Assembly: GCF_008638305.1 (NCBI RefSeq) | Contig: NZ_VTPZ01000003.1 | Coordinates: 1 to 64,000 of the forward strand | Length of the DNA: 64,000 bases | Origin: Pseudomonas profundi | GTDB lineage: Bacteria > Pseudomonadota > Gammaproteobacteria > Pseudomonadales > Pseudomonadaceae | Direction: 5' to 3' | Shown: piece after piece, positions 1 through 8,862 of the stretch | Layout: each line of letters begins with the position of its first letter | Position numbering within the stretch: position 1 is the stretch's first letter | Notes under the pieces: generated by a model | Seen by the model: the letters and a program-made list of their open reading frames with translations, nothing else | Database searches by the model: none | What the model was told of the DNA's origin: nothing | Program-made: the position numbers and the translations under genes

Positions 1-24
1 CCGGAGCTGGACGGCAAGCTGTAA
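1..24 (+). CDS. C-terminal end of an unidentified gene (partial)
   Basis: The frame beginning at base 1 reads PELDGKL followed by a TAA stop. A strong intrinsic terminator lies about 20 bases downstream, which supports this being the true end of a gene entering from the left. Seven residues are too few to identify the product. Confidence 0.45.
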   Translation, partial: PELDGKL

Positions 25-45
25 GTAACGCTTGAGCGGTACCTG

Positions 46-73
46 AAACCCGGCCCTGTGGCCGGGTTTTTTT
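46..73 (+). terminator. Rho-independent terminator
   Basis: AAACCCGGCC and GGCCGGGTTT form a GC-rich stem around a short loop, followed directly by a run of seven or more T. It would end transcription of the gene whose stop codon is at 22-24. Confidence 0.85.
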
Positions 74-149
74 ATCCATAGTTCGTATGAACCGCGCGTT
101 GCATAACGCGCTTCGCTGTACGCCCTGATACCTTGCAAAAAGACAGGCG

Positions 150-1226
150 ATGAAAAACGAATTCCCCACACTGCTTAGCGCTCTGCCGCATTGGCTTCAA
201 TGGATCATTCTGGTTGGCGGCGGCGGTCTGGCGGGTTATCTGCTGCATTACATTGGACTGCCCGCGGCACTGTTCCTCGGACCGATGATCGTCGCCGTGT
301 GCATGGGCGTGGCCGGCAGCAATATCCATGTTCCCCGGCTGCTGTTTCGATCCGGGCAAGGTATTGTCGGCTTGATGGTGGCCAACTCCGTCACGCTGGG
401 CGTGCTGCTGGCAATGGCCTCCGAATGGCATCTGATGCTGATCATGACCCTGGTGACGCTGCTGCTCAGTGCTGTCGTGGGCCTGGGCATGATCCGCTTC
501 GGCGGCATCCCTGCCAGTGCTGCCGCCTGGGGTACGGCGCCGGGGGCCGCCTCAGCCATGATTGCCATGGCAGAGGAAGATGGCGCCGATAGTCGCCTGG
601 TTGCCTGCATGCAGTATGTGCGGGTGGTATGCGTGGTCATGCTGGGCGCGTGGATAAGTCATATGGTCGTCGGGCCAGAGGCCATGCAGCCCTCCTCGGA
701 CGCCGCTGATGTCCCGCTGAGCCTGTTTGGTCTGGCTGCCACCCTGCTGGTCGCATTCATCGGTGCCCTGAGCGGCAGATTCGTCCCCTCGGGGGCATTG
801 CTGACGCCGGTCATTCTCGGCAGCGCCTTGCAGCTGCTGGGCTGGCTGGATATCACCCTCACTGAGCCGATCCTCGCAGTGGCCTATGGCGCCATCGGCA
901 GCTACATCGGCCTGCGCTTTGATCGCGCAACAGTGCTGCGCGTCGCCAGATTGATGCCGACCATTATCACCGCCAACCTGGCGCTGATACTGCTGACCAC
1001 CGGCCTCGCCTGGCCGATCAGCTGGGTGTTTTCCCGCGATTTTCTCTCGGTGTTTCTCGCGATTTCCCCCGGCGGGCTGGATGCCATGGCGATCATTGCA
1101 GTCGAGACCGGCTCCGATGCCAGTTTTGTCGTCGCGCTGCAAACCCTGAGACTGATCGGCGTAGTCTTCACCGGCAAACTGTGCGCACAGGCGCTGATAA
1201 CCGTGGCGCGCCGAATGAACCGCTGA
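150..1226 (+). CDS. AbrB-family membrane protein (PF05145, putative transporter)
   Basis: This 358-residue protein is almost entirely hydrophobic, with about 10 predicted membrane segments. It is built from two related halves, each with a Gly/Pro-rich motif (GLPAALFLGPM near residue 50; SGALLTPVILG near 215). This is the layout of the AbrB duplication family, often mis-named ammonia monooxygenase or regulator because of the gene symbol. The family's substrate is not established. The ATG at 150 follows a purine-rich stretch. The gene stands alone on its strand, with a hairpin just downstream at 1256-1284. The family call is confident; any function is open. Confidence 0.8.
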   Translation: MKNEFPTLLSALPHWLQWIILVGGGGLAGYLLHYIGLPAALFLGPMIVAVCMGVAGSNIHVPRLLFRSGQGIVGLMVANSVTLGVLLAMASEWHLMLIMTLVTLLLSAVVGLGMIRFGGIPASAAAWGTAPGAASAMIAMAEEDGADSRLVACMQYVRVVCVVMLGAWISHMVVGPEAMQPSSDAADVPLSLFGLAATLLVAFIGALSGRFVPSGALLTPVILGSALQLLGWLDITLTEPILAVAYGAIGSYIGLRFDRATVLRVARLMPTIITANLALILLTTGLAWPISWVFSRDFLSVFLAISPGGLDAMAIIAVETGSDASFVVALQTLRLIGVVFTGKLCAQALITVARRMNR

Positions 1227-1255
1227 AGCAAAGCGTGGCGAGCGGGTGCTTGAAA

Positions 1256-1284
1256 GGACCACTGATCGGGGGTATCAGTGGCCC
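1256..1284 (+). terminator. Stem-loop downstream of the AbrB-family gene
   Basis: GGACCACTGAT (1256-1266) pairs with ATCAGTGGCCC (1274-1284) with one mismatch around a 7-base G-rich loop. There is no clear T-run, so it may be a weak terminator or a processing/stability hairpin. Confidence 0.45.
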
Positions 1285-1381
1285 TGCTACTTCATGACTC
1301 ATTCTTGAGCCTGATCAATGCCCGGCTCGGCCCGCGCCGCTATCCTCCGCGCCTTTCTTGTCTTGTACACAGGATTGCGTC

Positions 1382-2680
1382 ATGCCCCAAGCCCCCGAAT
1401 TGCTGGCTCCGGCCGGCACCCTGAAAGCCATGCGTTATGCATTCGCCTACGGCGCCGATGCGGTGTATGCAGGCCAGCCCCGCTACAGCCTGCGCGTGCG
1501 TGAGAACGATTTCCACAACCCGGCGGTAATGACCAAGGCCATCGCCGAAGCCCACGCCCAAGGCAAAAAGTTCTACCTGGCCAGTAACATTGCTGCGCAT
1601 AACAACAAGGTGGCCACCTATCTCCGAGACCTGGAGGAAGTCGTGGCGATGGGGCCGGACGCCCTGATCATGTCCGACCCCGGCTTGATCATGCTGGTGC
1701 GCGAGCGCTGGCCTGCACTGCCGGTGCATCTGTCTGTCCAGGCTAACGCCACAAGCTGGGCGACTGTAAAATTCTGGCAGCAGCAGGGACTGGAGCGGGT
1801 GATCCTGTCCCGCGAGCTGTCATTGGATGAGCTGGAAGAGATTCGTCGCCAGTGTCCGGACATGGAGCTGGAAGTCTTCGTCCATGGTGCACTTTGCATC
1901 GCCTATTCCGGACGCTGCCTGCTTTCCGGTTATTTCAATCACCGGGACGCCAACCAAGGCGCCTGCACCAATGCCTGTCGCTGGAAATATGATCTGCAAC
2001 CGGCGCAGGAAACCGCAGAAGGCAATATCCAATCGGTGGTCAAGGAAGTGGCGGCCCAGCCGGTGTATCTGCTTAATCAAAGTGACAAGCCGGACGAGCA
2101 GATGGCTATCGAAGAAGACGAGCACGGCACCTACATCATGAACTCCAAGGATTTGCGGGCGGTCCAGCACGTGCAGCGCTTCGTTGATATGGGCATGCAT
2201 TCGCTCAAGATCGAAGGACGCACCAAGTCGCATTTCTATGTCGCACGGACCGTGCAAACCTACCGCAAGGCGATTGACGATGCTGTCGCGGGCCGGCCCT
2301 TCGACCTAGGCCTGATGGATGATCTGGAAAGCCTGTCAAACCGCGGATACACCGAAGGCTTCTACCGCCGCCACCCGCCGGGCGTCTATCAGAACTACGA
2401 ACAGGGCGCCTCGCGGATGGAGCGTCACCAGTTTGTTGGCGAGGTACTGGAAGATAACGGCGACTGGTTAACTATTGCCGTCAAGAACCGCTTCAAGGTC
2501 GGCGATCAGCTGGAGCTGATGACACCGCAGGGGAATTACCCTCTGGTTCTGGAAACACTGCAGGATCGCCAGGGACGCTCCATCGATGTCGCACCGGGCG
2601 ACGGGCACGTGGTACGCATCCCTCGGCTCGCCCCCGTCAACGCGGAAATGGGGCTGCTATTGCGCTGTCTGAGAGATTGA
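1382..2680 (+). CDS. trhP: Peptidase U32 family tRNA hydroxylation protein TrhP (YegQ)
   Basis: This 432-residue protein opens with APELLAPAGTLKAMRYAFAY, the typical start of the U32 family, and carries the Cys-rich signature HGALCIAYSGRC...GACTNACRW around residues 165-205. E. coli YegQ/TrhP (453 aa) forms 5-hydroxyuridine at U34 of several tRNAs, using prephenate and probably an iron-sulfur cluster on these cysteines. The ATG at 1382 is preferred over a TTG at 1358 because AGGA lies 8-9 bases upstream and the family motif begins right after it. The name peptidase is historical. It appears monocistronic. Confidence in the family is high; the specific tRNA role follows from orthology. Confidence 0.88.
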   Translation: MPQAPELLAPAGTLKAMRYAFAYGADAVYAGQPRYSLRVRENDFHNPAVMTKAIAEAHAQGKKFYLASNIAAHNNKVATYLRDLEEVVAMGPDALIMSDPGLIMLVRERWPALPVHLSVQANATSWATVKFWQQQGLERVILSRELSLDELEEIRRQCPDMELEVFVHGALCIAYSGRCLLSGYFNHRDANQGACTNACRWKYDLQPAQETAEGNIQSVVKEVAAQPVYLLNQSDKPDEQMAIEEDEHGTYIMNSKDLRAVQHVQRFVDMGMHSLKIEGRTKSHFYVARTVQTYRKAIDDAVAGRPFDLGLMDDLESLSNRGYTEGFYRRHPPGVYQNYEQGASRMERHQFVGEVLEDNGDWLTIAVKNRFKVGDQLELMTPQGNYPLVLETLQDRQGRSIDVAPGDGHVVRIPRLAPVNAEMGLLLRCLRD

Positions 2681-2831
2681 TTGCATCACGTGCGGCTTTT
2701 TCATAGAGCAACGGAATTTTTTCGGCATAATGCTGCCTTACAACGCAGCCGTGGGCGGACATCCAGCTCCGCCCGCCTGCGCTGTCTGAACAGGTCGCTC
2801 GCGGCCGGCATTTATCGGAGTGTAGATTTCT

Positions 2832-3629
2832 ATGGATTGGCTGCAGGTTATCGTTCTGGCGATCGTTCAGGGCATCACTGAATTTCTCCCGGTTTCCAGC
2901 TCGGCGCACCTGATTCTGGTACCGGTATTGACCGACTGGGCAGACCAGGGCCTTGCCTTCGACGTCGCCCTGCATCTGGGCAGCCTGTCAGCGGTATTGA
3001 TCTATTTTCGCCGCGACATCCTGGGCATGACTACCAGCTGGACGCGCTCATTGGCCACCCGGCAACTGGATGCGGATGCCAAACTGGCCTGGGCCGTGAT
3101 CCTCGGCACCATCCCGGTGGGTCTGGCGGGCCTGGCATTCAAGGATACGATCGAAACCGTATTGCGCTCCCCGGTGTATATCGCCGCCGGCTTGATCGTG
3201 TTCGGCCTGTTGTTGAGCTGGGCGGACTGGCGACACAAGGGCCAGCGCACCGAGCATCAGATGAACTGGAAGGATGTCGCGGTCATTGGTCTGTTCCAGG
3301 CCGTAGCGCTGTTCCCCGGCACCTCGCGGTCTGGCATCACCATGACCGCCGGCCTGCTCATGGGCCTGAGCCGGGAAGCGTCGGCGCGCTTTTCGTTCCT
3401 GCTGTCGATCCCCGTCATTGTGCTTGCTTGTGGGCTGGAAACGCTGGACCTGATTCAGGCCAACGTGGCCGTCGACTGGCTGGCCATGGCGGGGGGCATC
3501 GTCGCATCCGGCATCAGCGCCTACCTGTGTATCCATTTCTTCCTGGAATTCATCAACCGCATCGGCATGCAGCCCTTCGTGATCTACCGGATCGTTCTGG
3601 GTATAGCCCTGCTGTGGATCTTCTACTGA
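2832..3629 (+). CDS. uppP: Undecaprenyl-diphosphate phosphatase UppP (BacA)
   Basis: This integral membrane enzyme dephosphorylates undecaprenyl diphosphate to recycle the lipid carrier for peptidoglycan and other envelope polymers; overproduction gives bacitracin resistance. The 265-residue length is typical. Both catalytic motifs are present: the Glu-rich GITEFLPVSSSAHL near residues 17-30 and PGTSRSGITM near 159-168. About eight membrane segments surround them. TATGGATTGG at the start follows GGAG about 12 bases upstream. A perfect 14-bp inverted repeat follows the stop codon. Confidence 0.95.
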   Translation: MDWLQVIVLAIVQGITEFLPVSSSAHLILVPVLTDWADQGLAFDVALHLGSLSAVLIYFRRDILGMTTSWTRSLATRQLDADAKLAWAVILGTIPVGLAGLAFKDTIETVLRSPVYIAAGLIVFGLLLSWADWRHKGQRTEHQMNWKDVAVIGLFQAVALFPGTSRSGITMTAGLLMGLSREASARFSFLLSIPVIVLACGLETLDLIQANVAVDWLAMAGGIVASGISAYLCIHFFLEFINRIGMQPFVIYRIVLGIALLWIFY

Positions 3630-3635
3630 CTGAGC

Positions 3636-3665
3636 GATCCGGCGCAGCGCCCGCTGCGCCGGATC
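3636..3665. terminator. Perfect inverted repeat after uppP
   Basis: GATCCGGCGCAGCG (3636-3649) and CGCTGCGCCGGATC (3652-3665) are perfect complements separated by two bases, starting 6 bases after the uppP stop. No T-run follows, so this is a terminator-like or mRNA-stabilising hairpin rather than a textbook terminator. Confidence 0.55.
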
Positions 3666-3802
3666 TCTGGTAACAACAAATTCTAATCCGCCTCGTCTAT
3701 GATCAGGATCAATAAGCGATCCTGATAGCCATGCTTGAATAATATCGAAAAGCCATGATGCCGCTGGAATGTCCACGGCAATAACCAGCGACTCGATAAC
3801 AA

Positions 3803-4981
3803 ATGCTGCTACTAGATGCTCTCAGGGACCGATTGAGCTCTCTGCTCCCCAATGAACTTGCCGCTAGCGAGATACCCCGGCTGCTATCTCCGCACCGGCA
3901 TAATTTTCTGCTCAGCCAACGCCGCGCTACTTTGATCGTTAATCGGGTCCGGCTGTTTGCGTTCCTGTTTGCCGCGTTGACACCGCTCTGGAGCATCGTC
4001 GATGCGCTGGTTTTCCCGCTACACCTCTGGTTGATGCTGGGAGCGCTGCGCCTGAGTGTCTGCGCCGCCTTCGTATGCTTGCTGCTGATGTACCGGCCCA
4101 GCGGAAACCTGTTCGATGCCTACCGGGCGATCGCCATTCTGTTTGCCATTCCGACTGTTTTTTATGTCGTTTCGCATACGCTGCTGGGCAGTTACAGCCT
4201 GACTGATTTTTCCGGCGCAGTGGGGGCAGGCTATGCCTTTCTGCCCTTCGTACTGGTGGCGGGTCTGGCCATTTTTCCGCTCACGCTGGTGGAAAACCTC
4301 GCACTGGGGCTGGTGTTGCTGCTGGCCCAGGCGTTGGCTGGCTATCTGAGTTGGAGTACCTTGAACTGGCCCTCGTTTGTTGGCGCGTTCTGGCTGCTGG
4401 TATCGATTGCAGGGGTTACCAGTCTGGCCTGCATGAGCCAACTGGCCTTCATGATCGCATTGATTCGCCAGGCCATTCGTGACCCTTTGACCGGGGTGTA
4501 TTCGCGGGGCAGCGGCGAGGAAATTCTCAACCTGCAATGGGCAGCGGCCCAGCGTAACAACAGCGGGCTCGCGGTCGCATTCATTGACCTGGATTTCTTC
4601 AAGAGCATCAACGACAGCTTCGGTCATCATGCCGGGGACAAGGTGCTGCGCGATTCGGCCAGCTGCGTGCTGGATTGCCTGCGCAGCTCGGATAGTCTGG
4701 TGCGCTGGGGCGGGGAGGAATTCCTGTTGATCATGCCCGATACCGACATGACCCAGGCGCGCAAAGCAATCGAACGTCTGCGTAGTGCCGGATTAGGGGA
4801 GCGACCAGACGGGACTCCACTGACTGCGAGCATCGGGCTGGCAGAACGCTGCTTTGACCGCGCCGGTGCCTACCGCCAGCTATTGAAAATGGCTGACGCT
4901 CGAATGTATGTGGCCAAGAACGGCGGACGTGATCAGCTATGCGCCAGCGAATGGCGCACAGCTGAAACCGAGGCGGTCTAG
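3803..4981 (+). CDS. Membrane-anchored diguanylate cyclase (GGDEF)
   Basis: This 392-residue protein has five or six hydrophobic segments between residues about 50 and 220, then a GGDEF domain (about 225-385). The active site reads GGEEF at 303-307. The inhibitory I-site RSSD (294-297) sits five residues upstream, and the substrate motif DLDFFKSINDSFGH is intact. It is therefore expected to make c-di-GMP from GTP and to be product-inhibited. The membrane region is an unrecognised sensor; no named sensing domain is evident. There is no EAL domain. Its TAG stop overlaps the oppositely oriented oprC stop in the sequence CTAG. Confidence 0.92.
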   Translation: MLLLDALRDRLSSLLPNELAASEIPRLLSPHRHNFLLSQRRATLIVNRVRLFAFLFAALTPLWSIVDALVFPLHLWLMLGALRLSVCAAFVCLLLMYRPSGNLFDAYRAIAILFAIPTVFYVVSHTLLGSYSLTDFSGAVGAGYAFLPFVLVAGLAIFPLTLVENLALGLVLLLAQALAGYLSWSTLNWPSFVGAFWLLVSIAGVTSLACMSQLAFMIALIRQAIRDPLTGVYSRGSGEEILNLQWAAAQRNNSGLAVAFIDLDFFKSINDSFGHHAGDKVLRDSASCVLDCLRSSDSLVRWGGEEFLLIMPDTDMTQARKAIERLRSAGLGERPDGTPLTASIGLAERCFDRAGAYRQLLKMADARMYVAKNGGRDQLCASEWRTAETEAV

Positions 4982-7035
4982 AAACTCACATCCAGCTTGG
5001 CCCACAGGGTACGGCCGGGCTCGTTGATTCTAGTCTCTGCCGGGAAACCAAACCCGGCATTGCCTGCCAGGTTGAGGTGTTCGGCGTAGGTCTTGTCGAG
5101 CAGGTTATCCACCCCTGTACTCAGCGTAACCGCTTCACTGAAACGGTAGGCACCGTTGAGCGACAAGACGCCGAAACCTGAGGAGTCGCTGAGATCCTGC
5201 CCGACCACACTGCCCTTGTTGATTGCCGTGCGGTTCTGTTCGGCAACCACGCGCCAGAGCGCACCCGCACTCCAGTTGGCCCGTTCATAACTCAGGTTGA
5301 ATCGTGCATCGAGCGGCGGCATCTGCGGCAAGGCTTCGCCATCACCGCGGTTCCTGCCCCAGGCCCAGGCCAGGCTGGCGTCGGTCTTCCAGTTGTCCGT
5401 CAGCTCATAGGCGACACCGGTTTCGGCACCCATGATGTGCGCGTCAATATTGTTCGCGGTACTGGCGCTGCCGGCATAATCAAACAGAATGAAGTCGTTA
5501 ACCACGCCCGCATAGGCTGATACCCAGGCCTCAAGCCCTTCGCGCTGATATTGAACGCCCAGATCCAGCTGGGTGGTCTGTTCCGGCTCAACGCCGTCGA
5601 AGGCGTTGACCGCTCCGGGTGAGCCTTTGGGCGAGAACAGCTCCCAATAATCAGGAAAACGCTGTACGTGTCCTACACCAATATAGGCAGTGGCAGCCAC
5701 ATCAGACAGATCCTGCTCCAGCCGGACAAAGCCGCTGGGCAGGGTTTGGCGTCGGCTGGCATTCACAGTGGGGTTAGGCATCGCCATGCCCATCATTGCG
5801 CCAGTGACGGTGGCGCGCTCATCCTCGACGTGATGCTGGTCCAGCCGCAGCCCGCCGATCCAGCGCCGGCTGTCGCTGACCGACCAGGTCAGCTCCGAGA
5901 ATACTCCCATCTGACTGAACTCGGCATCCTTGAGCCATGATTGATCCCTGTAGCTGTCCACGCCCATACCGCTTCGGGTGCGATGGATGTTGCGCTGCGC
6001 ATCCACGCCGGCAAGCACTTCAAGCTCATCCCATTCCCAGGTCGCGCTGACGCGCGCACCCAGCGTGCGCCGGTCCACGTTGGTCGCCCGCGGCCCAGCC
6101 ATCATGCCGGTGGCTGGCGGTGTGCGCAGGCTGTAATTGTCCATCACGTGATCCGCGTAATTGTAATAGAAGCGGGCCTTCAGCTCGCGCAACGCGCCGT
6201 CATACAGGGTTTTCTCGAAGCGCAGGCCCAGGCTTTCGCGCTCGAATTGCGAGCCATCCATACCCCGTCCGGCATAACGCGCTTCGGCATCGCCAGCACC
6301 GACGCTCAGCTCCAGCAAGGTGTCGTCATCCGGCCGCCAGCCCAGGGCCAGATCGGTATTCCATTTGTTCCAGCGTGAGGGAACGGTGTTGCCGTCGCCA
6401 TCCTCATAATCACCGGATCGCGAACGGTTGCCGCTCAGACGCAGATAACCGTCGCGATTACCCAGCGCGCCATCAACTTGCACATCCCGCCGGGTGTTGG
6501 AGGCGGCCACAGCCGTGGCGTCCATCCGACTACCTGGCTCATCGAACTCCTCCGGAAGCCGATCGAACAAAACGGTACCAGCCGACGCGCCCGGCCCCCA
6601 GGCGACACTTTGAGGTCCTTTTATTACGGTCAGCTGATCAAAGTTCTGCGGCGCAATATAGGACGATGGCGCGTCCATTCGCGACGGACAGGCACCGAGC
6701 ATTTCACCCCCGTTGGTCAGCAGTTTCAGCCGAGAGCCGAACATGCCGCGCAGTACCGGATCGCTATTGCTCCCTCCGCCCCGAATGGCGGAAAACCCGG
6801 CAATGGTTTTCAGATAATCAGCCGCATCGCTGGCAGGGATCGGCTGACGAGCCTGTTTTGGGTCAGTGATGATGGTCAGGGGTGAATCCTGCTGCACGGC
6901 AGTAATCACCCGTGGCGCCAGTTGCAGCGCCTGGTGCCCGGCGTGCCGGGAATGGTCTTCAGCGGACCAGGCAGGATTGCTGGCTGCGGCGACGGCCAGG
7001 CACAGTAAAGCGGGCACAAAGGAAGAGTGCGACAT
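4978..7035 (-). CDS. oprC: TonB-dependent copper receptor OprC
   Basis: This 685-residue outer-membrane receptor has a signal peptide (cleavage near ASNPAWSA, residue 25), a plug domain (about 45-165) and a 22-strand barrel ending in the aromatic residue of KLDVSF. The copper-binding residues known from P. aeruginosa OprC, a CxxxM plus HxM site, appear to be kept: CPSRM at 116-120 and HVM at 296-298. A His/Met-rich N-terminal stretch (HSRHAGH) also fits copper handling. The DUF2946 gene lies 63 bases upstream on the same strand and probably shares its transcript. The family's role is capture of Cu ions across the outer membrane. Confidence 0.92.
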   Translation of the reverse strand: MSHSSFVPALLCLAVAAASNPAWSAEDHSRHAGHQALQLAPRVITAVQQDSPLTIITDPKQARQPIPASDAADYLKTIAGFSAIRGGGSNSDPVLRGMFGSRLKLLTNGGEMLGACPSRMDAPSSYIAPQNFDQLTVIKGPQSVAWGPGASAGTVLFDRLPEEFDEPGSRMDATAVAASNTRRDVQVDGALGNRDGYLRLSGNRSRSGDYEDGDGNTVPSRWNKWNTDLALGWRPDDDTLLELSVGAGDAEARYAGRGMDGSQFERESLGLRFEKTLYDGALRELKARFYYNYADHVMDNYSLRTPPATGMMAGPRATNVDRRTLGARVSATWEWDELEVLAGVDAQRNIHRTRSGMGVDSYRDQSWLKDAEFSQMGVFSELTWSVSDSRRWIGGLRLDQHHVEDERATVTGAMMGMAMPNPTVNASRRQTLPSGFVRLEQDLSDVAATAYIGVGHVQRFPDYWELFSPKGSPGAVNAFDGVEPEQTTQLDLGVQYQREGLEAWVSAYAGVVNDFILFDYAGSASTANNIDAHIMGAETGVAYELTDNWKTDASLAWAWGRNRGDGEALPQMPPLDARFNLSYERANWSAGALWRVVAEQNRTAINKGSVVGQDLSDSSGFGVLSLNGAYRFSEAVTLSTGVDNLLDKTYAEHLNLAGNAGFGFPAETRINEPGRTLWAKLDVSF

Positions 7036-7098
7036 GGTGGTTGTCTCATATCGATCAGTAATCGGTTTCCGGCGGTCCGGAGCGAATGTGTTGAAGGA

Positions 7099-7491
7099 TC
7101 AGGAGACGGCTGGGGGCGCACGCGGCTGGCTGGGCGCGTGTTCGGTGGTGGTGAGGGGCACAGTCAGCGTTACGCTGGACGCGAAGGACTGTTCAAGGGG
7201 AACCAGCACAGGCGGCCAATACGAGCTCAACGCTATACCGCCGGCGGAGGAACACAGCGGGCAGCCTAACGAGGCCGCCAGATTGGCGCCGCTCTGGTCC
7301 GGCATGCTGGAAGCCATGCCCGGCATGCCATCGTCATGTTCAACACAGCTTTCAAGCGAATCACTGGCCAGGGCGACGGCAACGACATGGCTGCTGTGCA
7401 CGCAGCAAATCACTGCGTTGAATATCACACACCAGCCAAACAGCACAGCTAACCAGGCACGCGTGCCCCGACTTGCTGTCCTGTTACTCAT
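7099..7491 (-). CDS. DUF2946 family protein upstream of oprC
   Basis: This small exported or membrane protein (130 residues from ATG 7491; a GTG at 7518 would add nine) has an N-terminal hydrophobic segment (about 14-38), a middle Asp/Met/His-rich stretch (HDDGMPGMASSM) and a CPLC motif near residue 78. This pattern is typical of DUF2946, which is repeatedly found beside copper receptors and copper chaperones. The ATG is chosen because AGG lies five bases upstream. It precedes oprC by 63 bases on the same strand, implying a copper-related role such as metal binding at the inner membrane or periplasm. That function is inferred from context. Confidence 0.75.
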   Translation of the reverse strand: MSNRTASRGTRAWLAVLFGWCVIFNAVICCVHSSHVVAVALASDSLESCVEHDDGMPGMASSMPDQSGANLAASLGCPLCSSAGGIALSSYWPPVLVPLEQSFASSVTLTVPLTTTEHAPSQPRAPPAVS

Positions 7492-7743
7492 CGGCCTGGA
7501 TAGTGAAGAAGAAGGCACCCGATAGCCCCGCTGCGCTTGAGGGTCTGGTATCGCGCCGGGAACGGGGTCCCGGTACGAACGGCAGAGACAGTATCAGGGT
7601 TTTATTCGCCGTTGGGCTTGATCCGCATCAAGCGCGGCCAGCTGTATTAAAAATGGCAACCGGAGCAGGCGGCAATTCCGGCGCGCCGTGAAGTATGCAT
7701 GCGCCATCCGTGGCATTGGCGCAAACCGGGCGGGTCCGGCCGC

Positions 7744-8862
7744 TCAGGAAGAACGCTCCAGATCCTCCACCAACGCCTTCAGAAATCGCGCTGCCTCGCC
7801 GCCGGTTACGGCGCGGTGGTCGAAGGTCAGCGATATCGGCAGAATCGGATGCACCGCCGGTTCACCCTGCCACGCCACCACCGCATCACGTATAACCCCG
7901 GCGCCCACAATCGCCACCTGTGGCGGGACGACCACCGGGCTGGCATAGCGGCCAAACAGGGTCCCGAAGTTGGATAGGGTGATCGTTGCGCCCATCAGCT
8001 CCGAGGGTGGGATGGAGCGGTTCGCCACATCCCGGCGCAGCCGTGCGAGGCCTTCGCGCAGGTCTTCGGCTTCGCGACTGGCGACATCGCGCAGCACCGG
8101 CACAAATAGCCCGTCCGGCGTATCCACGGCGACGCCCAGGTCAACCTTGTCATGGGTCTGGATACTCAAGCGCCGGCCATCGAATGCGACATTCAGCGCC
8201 GGCTCGGCCAGGCAGGCTTTCGCAATAGCCCGCGCCAGCCGGATAATCGGATCCCGGGCGCTGGTCGGCCAGCCATGCAAGTCGGCATCCTCGACGATCA
8301 TCACCGGTACCACCTCAGCATGCGCGCGGGCCATGTTCTTGGCCATGGTCCGCCGCACGCTGCGCAAAGCCGTCCCCTCGAACCCGGCCGGGCCTTCACT
8401 GGCCGAGCGCACATCCTGCTCGGTGATCAAGCCATTCGGGCCCGACCCGCTCACCCGGCCCAGCTCCACATCCAGCTTGCGCGCCAGCGCGCGTACCGCC
8501 GGCGCTGCGCGGGCCGGCTGAAAATCCCGGGTGGAGGGCGCGGCGCCAATATGGAAGTCATCCGCAGCCAGATCACTGGAGCCGCTCGCGGCTCCCAAGT
8601 TGCCCACTACGGTGCCGCTGTCCTCCGCCTCGCCTTCGAAGCCGACCAGTGGCTCACCCACATGGAGCAAATCTCCCGGCTTGCCGAAACACCGGCTGAT
8701 CACGCCAGCATAGGGAGACGGCACATCGACAATCGCCTTGGCGGTCTCCACCGACACCAGCAGCTGATCAACCTCGACCTCATCCCCTGCCTGCACGTGC
8801 CACTCAACAATCTCGGCCTCTTGCAGGCCTTCGCCCAGATCCGGCAGTTTGAACTGTTTCAT
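7744..8862 (-). CDS. Dihydrolipoamide acyltransferase, E2 of a 2-oxoacid dehydrogenase complex
   Basis: This 372-residue protein has one N-terminal lipoyl domain (residues 1-78; lipoyl lysine in VETAKAIVDV), a peripheral-subunit-binding domain (about 118-155) and a C-terminal catalytic acyltransferase domain ending in FDHRAVTGGEAARFL. The classic DHRxxDG motif reads DHRAVTGG, so the Asp is replaced by Thr. MKQFKLPDLGEGL is the canonical start. The ATG overlaps the E1beta stop by four bases, so the three genes are translationally coupled. It is last in an E1alpha-E1beta-E2 operon without E3, resembling PAO1 PA3417-PA3415 as I recall. Substrate (pyruvate, acetoin or branched-chain oxoacid) cannot be fixed from sequence. 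Confidence 0.88.
   Translation of the reverse strand: MKQFKLPDLGEGLQEAEIVEWHVQAGDEVEVDQLLVSVETAKAIVDVPSPYAGVISRCFGKPGDLLHVGEPLVGFEGEAEDSGTVVGNLGAASGSSDLAADDFHIGAAPSTRDFQPARAAPAVRALARKLDVELGRVSGSGPNGLITEQDVRSASEGPAGFEGTALRSVRRTMAKNMARAHAEVVPVMIVEDADLHGWPTSARDPIIRLARAIAKACLAEPALNVAFDGRRLSIQTHDKVDLGVAVDTPDGLFVPVLRDVASREAEDLREGLARLRRDVANRSIPPSELMGATITLSNFGTLFGRYASPVVVPPQVAIVGAGVIRDAVVAWQGEPAVHPILPISLTFDHRAVTGGEAARFLKALVEDLERSS

Noticed and set aside
150-1226. Ammonia monooxygenase function for the AbrB-family protein
   Set aside because: That name spread through automatic annotation; the sequence has no AmoA features and is a duplicated membrane protein of unknown substrate.
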